Made by a program: the position numbers and the translations under genes | Shown: positions 7,427-15,226 of the stretch, in pieces | How the letters are laid out: each line of letters begins with the position of its first letter | Position numbering within the stretch: the first letter of the stretch is position 1 | Notes under the pieces: model-generated | Seen by the model: only the letters and a program-made list of their open reading frames with translations | Databases searched by the model: none | What the model was told of the DNA's origin: nothing | NCBI GenBank assembly: GCA_016716715.1 | Contig: JADJVE010000005.1 | Span: 186,001-250,000, forward strand | Reading direction: 5' to 3' | Length of the DNA stretch: 64,000 nt | From: Acidobacteriota bacterium | Lineage (GTDB): Bacteria; Acidobacteriota; Thermoanaerobaculia; UBA5066

Positions 7427-8025
7427 ACAAGATCACGCTCTCCGACGTCAAGAACCTCCAGGACTACGAGCTCATCCGCGACGACTGGAAGCGGGACGTC
7501 ATCGCCGCCAAGGCGCGGCGCCGCGTGGCGCTCGGCGAGTGGATCTCGCTCGTCTTCGAGAACCGCCTGACGGTCCTGCACCAGGTCCAGGAGATGTGCC
7601 GCGCCGAGCGCATCGTGAACCCCGCGGCCGTCCAGCAGGAGCTGGACGTCTACAACGAGCTGCTGCCCGGTCCGGGCGAGGTGGCGGCCACGCTGCTCGT
7701 CGAGATCACGGACGTGGATCGCGTGAAGGACGAGCTGGACAAGCTCCTCGGCCTCACGTCGGGCGAGCACCTCTGGCTCGAGATCGCCGGCCGCCGCGTC
7801 TTCGCGCGGTTCCTCGACGGGCAGAGCCGCGAGGACCGCATCGCGGCGGTCCAGTACCTGCGCTTCCCGGTCGGGACCGACCCGGCCGCGCGGGCCGCGC
7901 TCGAGTCGGGGCCGCTCCCGGTCGTCCTCCACCTCGCGCACCCTCACATCCGCGCGAGCTCGCTCCTGTCGCCGGAGGCGCGGCGCGAGCTAGCGCGCGA
8001 CCTCGCGCCCGACGTCTCGAACTAG
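7423..8025 (+). CDS. DUF3501 family protein
   Basis: The 200-residue soluble protein starts at an ATG overlapping the preceding TGA by 4 bases. The opening LSDVKNLQDYELIRDDWK, the ENRLTVLHQVQEMCRAERI block and the paired hydrophobic segments VAATLLVEI and HLWLEIAGRRVFARF are characteristic of DUF3501, whose function is not established. The family is repeatedly found directly after a GlpC-like protein and rubrerythrin, as here. That conserved neighbourhood suggests a scaffold or regulator for the oxidoreductase. I see no cysteine motif or other obvious metal site. Confidence 0.85.
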   Translation: MNKITLSDVKNLQDYELIRDDWKRDVIAAKARRRVALGEWISLVFENRLTVLHQVQEMCRAERIVNPAAVQQELDVYNELLPGPGEVAATLLVEITDVDRVKDELDKLLGLTSGEHLWLEIAGRRVFARFLDGQSREDRIAAVQYLRFPVGTDPAARAALESGPLPVVLHLAHPHIRASSLLSPEARRELARDLAPDVSN

Positions 8026-8035
8026 GATCGCCGCC

Positions 8036-8527
8036 GTGATCCTCCACCTTCTGCGCCACGCCGAGGCCGAGGACCTCTCGCCCTCGGGCCGGGACGCGGA
8101 TCGGCGCCTGACCGAGGACGGCCGCCGGCGGATGAAGTCCGTGGCGAAGGTGATCGCCCGGATGGACCCGGGCTACGACGCGATCCTCGTCTCGCCGCTC
8201 GTGCGGGCGCGCCAGACCGCGGAGCCCGTGGCCGAGGCCTGCGGATTCCGAAAGCCGCTCGTCGAAACGAAGGCCCTCGAGCCGAACGCCGACCCCGTGG
8301 ACATCCTCCACGAGCTCGCGCGCCTGAAGCCCGGGACGGTCCTTCTCGTGGGGCACCAGCCGCACTTCGGGCGCCTTTTCGGGCTCCTCCTCTCGGGTCG
8401 GGCCAGCCTCGAGGTCCCCATGAAAAAAGCGGCCCTCGCCGCCTTCGATGCGGAGGCGGACCCCTCGATGGGACGAGCGGAGCTGAAGTTCTACCTCCCG
8501 GCCCGCCTCCTGGAAGAGCTCTCCTGA
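8036..8527 (+). CDS. sixA: Phosphohistidine phosphatase SixA
   Basis: The 163-residue protein is a minimal histidine-phosphatase-superfamily member. LRHAEAE near the N-terminus supplies the catalytic RHA (Arg7-His8), SPLVRARQTAEP supplies the second arginine and LLVGHQPHFGRL the second catalytic histidine. SixA proteins remove phosphate from phosphohistidines, for example on HPt domains or phosphotransfer proteins. The GTG start lies 10 bases after the DUF3501 stop, so it may share that transcript. The substrate here is unknown. Confidence 0.88.
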   Translation: MILHLLRHAEAEDLSPSGRDADRRLTEDGRRRMKSVAKVIARMDPGYDAILVSPLVRARQTAEPVAEACGFRKPLVETKALEPNADPVDILHELARLKPGTVLLVGHQPHFGRLFGLLLSGRASLEVPMKKAALAAFDAEADPSMGRAELKFYLPARLLEELS

Positions 8528-8606
8528 CAGACACTTACGGCGTGTTGACCGGATCTTCGCCGGTTTCCTGATAGCATCTCCGGCTCTTGGAGGAACGGTT
8601 TCGAAT

Positions 8607-9207
8607 ATGGGTAAAAGCGTAGCTCTCGGCTGCATCGTCCTCATCCTCGTCGGCGTCCTCGTCGTGGGGGGCATGGCCGCGGGGGCGTACAACAAGCTCA
8701 ACGCAGCGGATCAGGCCGTCAGCGGCGCCTGGGCCCAGGTCGAGAACGTCTATCAGCGCCGGGCCGATCTGATCCCGAACCTCGTCGAGACGGTCAAGGG
8801 CGCGGCCAATTTCGAGAAGGAAACCCTCACGCAGGTCATCCAGGCCCGCGCGTCCGCGTCCCAGGTCAAGCTGGACGCCAACTCGATCAAGGACCCCGCG
8901 GCCTTCGCACAGTTCCAGAAGGCGCAGGACGGGCTCGGCAGCGCGATCGGCCGCCTCCTCGTCAGCGTCGAGAAATACCCGGAGCTGAAGGCGACCCAGA
9001 ACTTCCGCGACGCTGCAGACGTCGCTCGAGGGCACCGAGAACCGCATCTCCGTCGAGCGCGGCCGCTTCAACGACGTGACGCAGGCCTACAACACGCTGC
9101 GCCGCTCGTTCCCGACCGTGATCGTCGCGAACTTCGCCGGCTTCAAGGAGCGCCCGTTCTTCAAGGCCGCCGAGGGCTCCGACAAGCCGCCGGCCGTGAA
9201 GTTCTGA
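8607..9207 (+). CDS. LemA family protein, interrupted by a single-base frameshift
   Basis: The protein begins with one membrane segment (about residues 5-25), followed by the LemA signature blocks AYNKLNAADQAVSGAWAQVENVYQRRADLIPNLV (split here across adjacent helices) and a YPELKATQNFRD segment. At that point the frame breaks: one surplus base near 9012 moves translation out of frame, and the family-typical continuation LQTSLEGTENRISVER, NDVTQAYNTLRRSFP and FKERPFF is readable one frame over, ending at TGA 9205-9207. Removing one base restores a full protein of about 199 residues. Without correction the frame runs to a stop at 9246-9248. It could be a recent pseudogene or a sequencing/assembly error. 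LemA and TPM-domain genes are commonly adjacent, as here. Confidence 0.85.
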
Positions 9208-9237
9208 TTCGAGGCTTAAGAGAGAATTCGGATTTCG

Positions 9238-9325
9238 GATTTTCTTAGAATGAACAGAGGCGGTGGGCAGCAGCGGCGCGACGCCGGCGAGCTACTCGCC
9301 GCCTTTCTTCCTTTCAAAGAAATCC
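9238..9325. repeat. Dispersed short repeat, facing pair of arms (copy C)
   Basis: The left arm GATTTTCTTAGAATGA (from 9238) and the right arm CTTCCTTTCAAAGAAATCC (about 9307-9325) face each other across about 55 bases. The first arm contains the ATG (9250) used as start of the TPM-domain gene, and the second encodes FLPFKEIP just before its hydrophobic signal. The internal part shares GGCGGTGGGC with copy B. Confidence 0.7.
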
Positions 9326-10086
9326 CCCTCTTCCTCTGCGTCTCTTTCTTTCTCTTCCTCTTCGTCTCCGTTCCCGGCGCCGCGCTCGGCGCGGGGCCCG
9401 CGGTGCCGCCCGCTCCGACGCGATTCGTGACGGACAAGGCCGGCGCGCTCTCGGCCGGCACGGCGGCGAGCCTCGAGCAGCGACTCGAGAGCTTCGAGAA
9501 GGAGACCTCGAGCCAGTTCCTCGTCTACACCGAGCGCGCCGTGCCCGAGGGGACGACGCTCGAGGAGTACACCGTCGCCTGCGCGCAGGCGTGGAAGGCG
9601 GGCCAGACCCAGCGCAAGAACGGGATGATCCTGTTCGTCTTCCCGCAGTCGCGGAAGGTGCGCCTCGAGGTCGGCTACGGGCTCGAGGGCGCGATGCCCG
9701 ATGCGCTCGCGCGCCGGGTCCTCGACGAGCAGGTGCTCCCGCGGTTCCGCACGGGCGACTACGACGGCGGGATTTCGGCCGGCGTCGAGGCGGCGATCGC
9801 CGCGACGAAGGGCGAGTACAAGGGCTCCGGAAGCACGCAGGCGAAGAAGAAGGGGCGGAACGAGATCCCGATTCCCTTCCCGGTCGTCCTGCTCCTCCTC
9901 TTTCTGTTCTTCTTCGTCATCCTTCCCGCAGCGCGCGGCGGCCGGCGCGGCAAGTACTGGTACCTGGGCAGCGGCGGCTTCGGCGGAGGCGGCTTCGGCG
10001 GAGGCTTCGGTGGCGGTGGGGGAGGCGGCGGTTTCTCGGGCGGCGGCGGCTCCTTCGGGGGCGGCGGCGCGAGCGGAGACTGGTGA
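9250..10086 (+). CDS. TPM-domain protein (YgcG family) with glycine-rich tail
   Basis: The 278-residue protein has an N-terminal hydrophobic signal (about 25-48), a TPM domain (about 56-185; FVTDKAGALS, SSQFLVYTER, NGMILFVFPQSRKVRLEVGYGLEGA and GDYDGGI are family landmarks), a second membrane segment (about 215-235) and a C-terminal tail almost entirely of Gly, Ser and Phe. TPM proteins are membrane-anchored; some have phosphatase activity, but most are uncharacterised. The start lies inside a dispersed-repeat arm, so the first 20 or so residues are encoded by repeat sequence and the true start may be a later, non-ATG codon. It is coupled (TGATG) to the next gene and follows lemA. Confidence 0.85.
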   Translation: MNRGGGQQRRDAGELLAAFLPFKEIPLFLCVSFFLFLFVSVPGAALGAGPAVPPAPTRFVTDKAGALSAGTAASLEQRLESFEKETSSQFLVYTERAVPEGTTLEEYTVACAQAWKAGQTQRKNGMILFVFPQSRKVRLEVGYGLEGAMPDALARRVLDEQVLPRFRTGDYDGGISAGVEAAIAATKGEYKGSGSTQAKKKGRNEIPIPFPVVLLLLFLFFFVILPAARGGRRGKYWYLGSGGFGGGGFGGGFGGGGGGGGFSGGGGSFGGGGASGDW

Positions 10087-10532
10087 TGGGCGAAAACTCT
10101 ACGAAGGCGTTCTTCGAGAATCTCGACCGTCCGGCGATCGTCGAGGCCATCCGGCGGGCCGAGGCGAGGAGCTTCGGCGAGATCCGCGTCCATCTCCACC
10201 ACGGAACCGTGGCCGACGCGCGGCTCGAGGCGGAGAGTACGTTCCTCAAGCTCGGGATGGACAAGACGGCCCGCGGTTCCGGCTGCCTGATCTTCATCGC
10301 CCCGGCCTCTCGCAAGTTCGCGGTCGTCGGCGGGACGGGGATCCACGAGAGAGTGGGCGACGGGTTCTGGCTCGAGGCGCGCGACGCGACTCTCGGGCCG
10401 TTCCGCGAGGGACGGTTCACGGAAGGGATCGTCGGCGCGGTGGGGAAGCTCGGGGACGCCCTCGCGCTTTTCTTTCCGAAGGACGGCGTATCCGACCGGA
10501 ACGAACTTCCCGACGACGTCAGCGAGGACTGA
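10086..10532 (+). CDS. Small TPM-domain protein
   Basis: The 148-residue product starts at an ATG that overlaps the preceding TGA by one base (TGATG). It lacks a signal peptide and membrane segment and consists of one TPM-like domain: AIRRAEARSFGEIRVHLH at the N-terminus, a GCLIFIAPASRKFAVVGGTGIHERVG core and a FREGRFTEGIVGAVGKLGDAL helix. LemA, long TPM and short TPM genes in a row form a known neighbourhood whose function is still unclear. The protein is likely cytoplasmic. Confidence 0.82.
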   Translation: MGENSTKAFFENLDRPAIVEAIRRAEARSFGEIRVHLHHGTVADARLEAESTFLKLGMDKTARGSGCLIFIAPASRKFAVVGGTGIHERVGDGFWLEARDATLGPFREGRFTEGIVGAVGKLGDALALFFPKDGVSDRNELPDDVSED

Positions 10533-10537
10533 AGACC

Positions 10538-12349
10538 ATGAAGCGAGTCACCCTCCCTCTCTGCGCCCTCCTCCTTCTCACCGGGCCGGCGCGCGCGCAG
10601 GCCCCGGCGCCGCGTCCCACCGCGGACGACGCCGTCACGTTCGTCGACGCGGCCGAAAAGCGCCTGCTCGCACTCACCGTGGAGGCGAGCCGCGCCGGCT
10701 GGGTGCAGGCGAACTTCATCACGCAGGACACCGAGGCCCTCTCGGCACTCGCCGGCGAGCGCCTCATCAAGGCCACGGCCGAGCTGGCCAATGAGGCCGA
10801 GCGCTTCCGCGGCGTCGCGGTCCCGCCCGAGACCGCGCGCAAGCTCGAGAAGATCCGCCTCTCGCTCGACCTCGCGGCGCCCGCCGACCCGGCGAAGAGC
10901 GCGGAGCTCACGCGCCTCGCGACCGGCATGGACGCCGCTTACGGGCGCGGCCGTGCTTTCCTCCCGGGGGCGAAGGACGGCCTCACGTTCGAGGACGTCA
11001 ATCGCCGGATGGCGGCGAGCCGCGACCCGAAGGAGCTGCTGGCGCTCTGGAAGGCTTGGCACGCGGTCGGAACGCCGTTGCGTGCCGACTACACGCGCTT
11101 CGTCGCGCTTGCGAACGAGGGGGCAAAGGAGCTCGGATTCGCGGATACGGGCGCGATGTGGCGGAGCAAGTACGACATGCCCCCGGACGCGTTCGCGAAA
11201 GAGCTGGACCGCCTCTGGGAAGAGGTGAAGCCGCTCTACGTCGCCCTCCACACGTACGCGCGCACGAAGCTCCGCGAGCAGTACGGCGACGCCGTTCCGG
11301 CGAAGGGCCCGATCCCGGCGCACCTTCTCGGGAACATGTGGGCTCAGGACTGGACGAACGTGGTCCCGCTTCTCGCGCCGAAGCGCGCGGACACCGGCTA
11401 CGACCTCACGAAGATCCTCGAGACGCGGAAGACCGACGCGAAGGGGATGGTGAAGTACGGCGAGGGCTTCTTCACGTCGCTCGGCTTCGCGCCGCTGCCG
11501 GCGACGTTCTGGGAGCGCTCGCTCTTCACGCGCCCCAGGGACCGCGACGTCGTCTGCCACGCGAGCGCGTGGGATCTCGAGGACGTCGGCGGCGCGAGCG
11601 ACATCCGGATCAAGATGTGCATCGAGCCGACCGCCGAGGACTTCGTGACGGTGCACCACGAGCTCGGCCACAACTTCTACCAGCGCGCGTACGCGAAGCA
11701 GCCTCCGATCTTCCGCGAGAGCGCGAACGACGGCTTCCACGAAGCGATCGGCGACACGATCGCGCTCTCGATCACGCCGAAGTACCTCAAGCAGCTCGGC
11801 CTCATCGCCGCCGAGCCGCCGCCCGCCGGCGACATCGGGTTTCTGCTCGACCGCGCCCTCGAGAAGGTCGCGTTCCTGCCGTTCGGCCTCCTGATCGACC
11901 AGTGGCGCTGGAAGGTCTTCTCGGGCGAGGTCACGCCCACCACCTACAACACCGCGTGGTGGGAGCTGAAGCGGAAGTACCAGGGCGTGGTCCCGCCCGA
12001 GGCCCGCTCCGAGGCCGACTTCGACCCGGGCGCGAAGTACCACGTCCCCGGCAACGTCCCGTACATGCGCTACTTCCTCGCGCACGTCCTCCAGTTCCAG
12101 TTCCACCGGGCGCTTGCGCAGGCCGCGGGCTGCACGGAGCCGCTCTACCGCTGCTCGATCTACGGGAACAAGGAGGCCGGCCGGCGCCTGAACGAGATGC
12201 TCCAGATGGGGTCCAGCCGCCCCTGGCCGGAGGCGCTCGAGAAGCTCACGGGCCAGCGGAAGATCGACGCCACGGCCATCCTCGACTACTTCGCGCCGCT
12301 GAAGAAGTGGCTGGACGAGCAGAACGCGGGCAAACCCTTGGGCTGGTGA
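10538..12349 (+). CDS. M2-family peptidyl-dipeptidase (ACE-like zinc metallopeptidase)
   Basis: The 603-residue protein has a signal peptide cleaved after GPARAQA (about residue 21) and the full M2 fold. The zinc-binding HELGH is at residues 374-378, with the third ligand Glu402 in FHEAIGD, exactly the spacing of angiotensin-converting enzyme and its bacterial homologues. These enzymes remove C-terminal dipeptides from peptides in the periplasm. The conserved RYFLAHVLQFQFHRAL block near the C-terminus carries substrate-site residues. It starts 5 bases after the TPM gene stop. With the S9 peptidase further on, it suggests peptide scavenging. Confidence 0.94.
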   Translation: MKRVTLPLCALLLLTGPARAQAPAPRPTADDAVTFVDAAEKRLLALTVEASRAGWVQANFITQDTEALSALAGERLIKATAELANEAERFRGVAVPPETARKLEKIRLSLDLAAPADPAKSAELTRLATGMDAAYGRGRAFLPGAKDGLTFEDVNRRMAASRDPKELLALWKAWHAVGTPLRADYTRFVALANEGAKELGFADTGAMWRSKYDMPPDAFAKELDRLWEEVKPLYVALHTYARTKLREQYGDAVPAKGPIPAHLLGNMWAQDWTNVVPLLAPKRADTGYDLTKILETRKTDAKGMVKYGEGFFTSLGFAPLPATFWERSLFTRPRDRDVVCHASAWDLEDVGGASDIRIKMCIEPTAEDFVTVHHELGHNFYQRAYAKQPPIFRESANDGFHEAIGDTIALSITPKYLKQLGLIAAEPPPAGDIGFLLDRALEKVAFLPFGLLIDQWRWKVFSGEVTPTTYNTAWWELKRKYQGVVPPEARSEADFDPGAKYHVPGNVPYMRYFLAHVLQFQFHRALAQAAGCTEPLYRCSIYGNKEAGRRLNEMLQMGSSRPWPEALEKLTGQRKIDATAILDYFAPLKKWLDEQNAGKPLGW

Positions 12350-12377
12350 GGCCTACGGGCGGCCTTTCCCCGGCGTT

Positions 12378-12406
12378 TTGACAGGGGGGGCCCCCTCTGG
12401 TATTTT
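12378..12406 (+). promoter_or_regulatory. Sigma70-type promoter of the rplU-rpmA-obgE operon
   Basis: A perfect TTGACA (-35, 12378-12383), a 17-base spacer and TATTTT (-10, 12401-12406) lie 47 bases before the rplU start. The spacer is an unusual run of seven G followed by five C. This is the clearest housekeeping promoter in the window and stands in front of the ribosomal operon, as expected. Confidence 0.7.
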
Positions 12407-12452
12407 TACCGGCCCTTTTGACCTTTACGAGGTCGGGGTTTCAGGAGAAGCC

Positions 12453-12773
12453 ATGTACGCAGTGATCCGCACCGGGGGCAAGCAGGTCCGCGTCGCCGAA
12501 GGCGACGTGGTCCGCGTCGAGCGCCTCACGAAGGAGACCCTGAAAAAGGGCGCCGAGGTGTCCCTCGGAGAAATTCTCGCGATCGGCAAGGAGGACGGCC
12601 TCCACCTCGGGTCGCCCCTCGTCGAGGGCGCGAGCGTGACGGCCGTGGTCGTCCGCGAGACGCGCGGGCCCAAGCTCCTCGTCTACAAGAAGAAGCGCCG
12701 CAAGGGCTTCCAGCGCACCCACGGGCATCGGCAGGACCTCGTCGAGGTCCGCATCGCTTCCATCAAGGCCTAG
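12453..12773 (+). CDS. rplU: 50S ribosomal protein L21
   Basis: The 106-residue protein begins MYAVIRTGGKQVRVAEGD, the usual L21 start, and ends with the basic KKKRRKGFQRTHGHRQ region that contacts 23S rRNA. It binds 23S rRNA in the large subunit. A GGAGAAG site precedes the ATG. It heads the conserved rplU-rpmA-obgE order seen in many bacteria, driven by the promoter just upstream. Confidence 0.97.
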   Translation: MYAVIRTGGKQVRVAEGDVVRVERLTKETLKKGAEVSLGEILAIGKEDGLHLGSPLVEGASVTAVVVRETRGPKLLVYKKKRRKGFQRTHGHRQDLVEVRIASIKA

Positions 12774-12786
12774 CGGAGACGGACAG

Positions 12787-13056
12787 ATGGCACACAAAAA
12801 AGGTCAGGGCTCGTCCCGTAACGGCCGCGACAGCAACGCGCAGCGCCTCGGCGTCAAGCGCTTCTCCGGCCAGCTCGTCACCGGGGGCTCGATTCTCGTC
12901 CGGCAGCGCGGCACGCCGCTCAAGCCGGGCCTGAACGTCGGCCGCGCCAAGGACGACTCGCTCTTCGCGAAGGTGGACGGCGTCGTGAACTTCCACGACA
13001 AGGGCCGCCTCGGGCGTTTCGTCTCGATCACGCCGGTCGAACAAAAGCCCAACTAA
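12787..13056 (+). CDS. rpmA: 50S ribosomal protein L27
   Basis: The 89-residue protein starts MAHKKGQGSSRNGRDSNAQR, the flexible N-terminal arm that reaches the peptidyl-transferase centre, and carries GSILVRQRGT and GLNVGRAKDDSLFA. There is no N-terminal cleavage extension of the Firmicutes type. It sits 13 bases after rplU. Confidence 0.97.
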   Translation: MAHKKGQGSSRNGRDSNAQRLGVKRFSGQLVTGGSILVRQRGTPLKPGLNVGRAKDDSLFAKVDGVVNFHDKGRLGRFVSITPVEQKPN

Positions 13057-13060
13057 CCCC

Positions 13061-14116
13061 ATGTTCATCGACGAAGCCGCCATCCACGTCGCCGGGGGCG
13101 ACGGGGGGAACGGCTGCGTCGCGTTCCGCCGGGAGAAGTTCATTCCGCACGGCGGCCCCTCGGGCGGCGACGGCGGCGACGGCGGGTCCGTCACGCTCGT
13201 CGCGGACCCGTCGCTGAACACGCTCTACCCGTTCCGCTTCACGAAGCGCTTCGTCGCGGGCCGCGGCGGGCACGGCAGGGGAAACAACTGCCACGGGAAG
13301 AACGGACGCCAGCTCGAGGTCTCCGTGCCGGTGGGCACCGTCGTGAAGGACCGCGAGTCGGGCGAGATCCTGGGCGACCTCGTCGCGCAGGGACAGACGC
13401 TTCTGATCGCCAAGGGGGGACGCGGGGGCCGCGGCAACGCCCGCTTCGCGACGTCCACGAACCGGACGCCGCGCCGCGCCGATCCCGGCACCGAAGGGGT
13501 TCAGCTCGATCTGGCGCTGGAGCTCAAGCTCCTCGCGGACGTCGCCCTCGTCGGCCTTCCGAACGCCGGGAAGTCGACGCTCATCGCGGCGATCTCGGCG
13601 GCGCGGCCGAAGATCGCGGACTACCCGTTCACGACGCTCGTCCCGAACCTCGGCGTCGTCTCGTGGGACCGGTTCCGGACGTTCGTCGCGGCCGACGTGC
13701 CGGGCCTCATCGCGGGCGCGCACGAGGGCCACGGCCTCGGGATCCGGTTCCTCAAGCACGTCGAGCGCTCGCGCCTCCTCGCGCACCTCGTCGACGCGGC
13801 CTCCCTTGCCGGGGACGATGCCGCGGGCGAAGCCGAAGCGGCGGTCGCGACGATCGAGAACGAGCTCGCGGCCTTCCAGCCCGAGCTTGCGCGGCGCGAG
13901 CGCGTGCTCGTCGCCACGAAGGCGGACGCCGCGACGCCCGAACAGATCAAGGCCGTCGCGCGCGCCGCGAAGAAACGCGGCCTGACGTTCTTCGCGATCT
14001 CGGCCGCGGCGCGGCAGGGTCTCGAGCCGCTCGTCGCCCACCTCGGGACGCGCCTCGACGCCCTGGCGGCCCTTTCGGCGCCCGCTCCCGCCGCCGGGAG
14101 CCCGGAGGCCCCGTGA
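13061..14116 (+). CDS. obgE: GTPase ObgE/CgtA, 50S assembly factor
   Basis: The 351-residue protein has the glycine-rich Obg fold (1-158; FIDEAAIHVAGGDGGNGC, GGRGGRGNARFA) and the GTPase domain with G1 GLPNAGKST, the switch region DYPFTTLVPNLG, G3 DVPGLI and G4-like ATKAD. The C-terminal tail is short. Obg acts late in large-subunit assembly and links ribosome state to growth. It starts 4 bases after rpmA, and its stop overlaps the GTG of nadD (GTGA). Confidence 0.96.
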   Translation: MFIDEAAIHVAGGDGGNGCVAFRREKFIPHGGPSGGDGGDGGSVTLVADPSLNTLYPFRFTKRFVAGRGGHGRGNNCHGKNGRQLEVSVPVGTVVKDRESGEILGDLVAQGQTLLIAKGGRGGRGNARFATSTNRTPRRADPGTEGVQLDLALELKLLADVALVGLPNAGKSTLIAAISAARPKIADYPFTTLVPNLGVVSWDRFRTFVAADVPGLIAGAHEGHGLGIRFLKHVERSRLLAHLVDAASLAGDDAAGEAEAAVATIENELAAFQPELARRERVLVATKADAATPEQIKAVARAAKKRGLTFFAISAAARQGLEPLVAHLGTRLDALAALSAPAPAAGSPEAP

Positions 14117-14763
14117 CGCTCCGGATCGGGGTGTACGGCGGCACGTTCGACCCCGTCCATCTCGGGCACGTCCTGCCCGTGGAGGAGACGCGCGTCCACC
14201 TCGGCCTCGACCGCGTCCTGTACGTCCCGGCGTACCACCCGCCGCACAAGCCGGCCTCGCCGTCGGCGCCGGCGCACCACCGCTTCGCGATGCTCGCGCT
14301 CGCGCTCGAGCCCTGGCCGAACCTGCTCCTCTCGGACTTCGAGGTCGCGCGCGGCGGGACGACGTACACGATCGAGACGCTCCGCCACCTGCGCGCGCAG
14401 ACGGAGGGGGCCGAGATCCTGCTCGTCCTCGGGTCGGACTCGCTCGCCCAGATCGAGACGTGGCGCTCCTTCCGCGAGCTTCTCGAGGAGTTCCGGCTGG
14501 CGGTCGTCGGGCGCGAGGGATTCACGCGTGAGGCTCTGAGTCGGGCGCTCCCGCCGGACGTCGCCGCCCGTTTCGCGCCGGAGGACTCCCGCCCCGGGGG
14601 GGAGGTCCCGGAGCACTCCATCTACTGGGGAGGCAACGCTCCGGTTACAATTTCGTCCACGTGGTTAAGGCGCGCGATCCCCGCGGGAGAAAACCTGAGC
14701 GGAAGTCTCCCGGAGAACGTGGCCGCGTACCTGCGAAAGCACGGCCTCTACCGGCTCCCGTAA
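14113..14763 (+). CDS. nadD: Nicotinate-nucleotide adenylyltransferase
   Basis: The 216-residue enzyme makes nicotinate adenine dinucleotide from nicotinate mononucleotide and ATP in NAD synthesis. GGTFDPVHLGH (residues 9-19) holds the HxGH nucleotidyl-transfer motif; LGSDSLAQIETW and ISSTWLRRAI complete the family pattern. The GTG start overlaps the obgE stop. The last 103 bases also encode the N-terminal extension of the next gene in another frame; both readings look protein-like, but only the NadD frame shows conserved residues (ENVAAYLRKHGLY). Confidence 0.95.
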   Translation: MTLRIGVYGGTFDPVHLGHVLPVEETRVHLGLDRVLYVPAYHPPHKPASPSAPAHHRFAMLALALEPWPNLLLSDFEVARGGTTYTIETLRHLRAQTEGAEILLVLGSDSLAQIETWRSFRELLEEFRLAVVGREGFTREALSRALPPDVAARFAPEDSRPGGEVPEHSIYWGGNAPVTISSTWLRRAIPAGENLSGSLPENVAAYLRKHGLYRLP

Positions 14764-15221
14764 AGCACCCCGTCCCCCCGATCGGCGACGTCGACGACCT
14801 CATCGCGGCGACGCTCGCGCGCGCGGGCGGGCCCGCTGCCGAGCGGCCCCAGCGGCCCGCGGACGCGGAGCTCGACGCGCGGCTCACCGCGCACCTCAAG
14901 CGGGGCGTGGCGGCCCTCCTCGACAAGAAGGCCGAGAAGCTCGTCGTCCTGAACCTCCAGGGCCTCACGGCGATGGCCGATTACTTCGTTCTCGCGACGG
15001 CCTCGAGCGACCGGCAGGCGCAGGCGCTCGCGGACGCCGTCGAGGCGGCCCTCAAGGCCGAGGGGCGCCGGCCCCTCTCGATCGAGGGCTACTCCTCGCC
15101 CTGGATCCTCGTGGACTACGGAGACGTCGTCTTCCACATCTTCCACGACGAGGCGCGGCGCTTCTACGGGCTCGAGCGCCTCTGGGGCGACGCGCCGGAC
15201 GCGACCGCGTCGTTCCGCTGA
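14661..15221 (+). CDS. rsfS: Ribosome silencing factor RsfS
   Basis: RsfS binds L14 and keeps the subunits apart when nutrients are scarce. The conserved core (about residues 73-180) includes AEKLVVLNLQGLTAMADYFVLATA, the SIEGYSSPWILVDYGDVVFHIFHDEARRFYGLERLW block and RQAQALAD (these are contiguous family landmarks). The nearest upstream start is the GTG at 14661, giving 186 residues with a 70-residue, Arg/Lys/Pro-rich N-terminal extension, and a 103-base overlap with nadD. Normal RsfS is about 110-130 residues. I see no ATG, GTG or TTG in frame between the nadD stop and the core, so the long start or a non-standard start must be used. Confidence 0.9.
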   Translation: MVKARDPRGRKPERKSPGERGRVPAKARPLPAPVKHPVPPIGDVDDLIAATLARAGGPAAERPQRPADAELDARLTAHLKRGVAALLDKKAEKLVVLNLQGLTAMADYFVLATASSDRQAQALADAVEAALKAEGRRPLSIEGYSSPWILVDYGDVVFHIFHDEARRFYGLERLWGDAPDATASFR

Positions 15222-15226
15222 CGCGC

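Noticed and set aside
8545..8577. TTGACC...GATAG as promoter of lemA
   Set aside because: The -35 is good but no convincing -10 lies at 16-18 bases; the ACCGG/CCGGT hairpin there is equally likely a weak terminator.
9950..10080. Glycine-codon tandem repeat in the TPM gene tail
   Set aside because: It is a low-complexity GGC/GGA run typical of this protein family's tail, not a mobile or CRISPR-like repeat.
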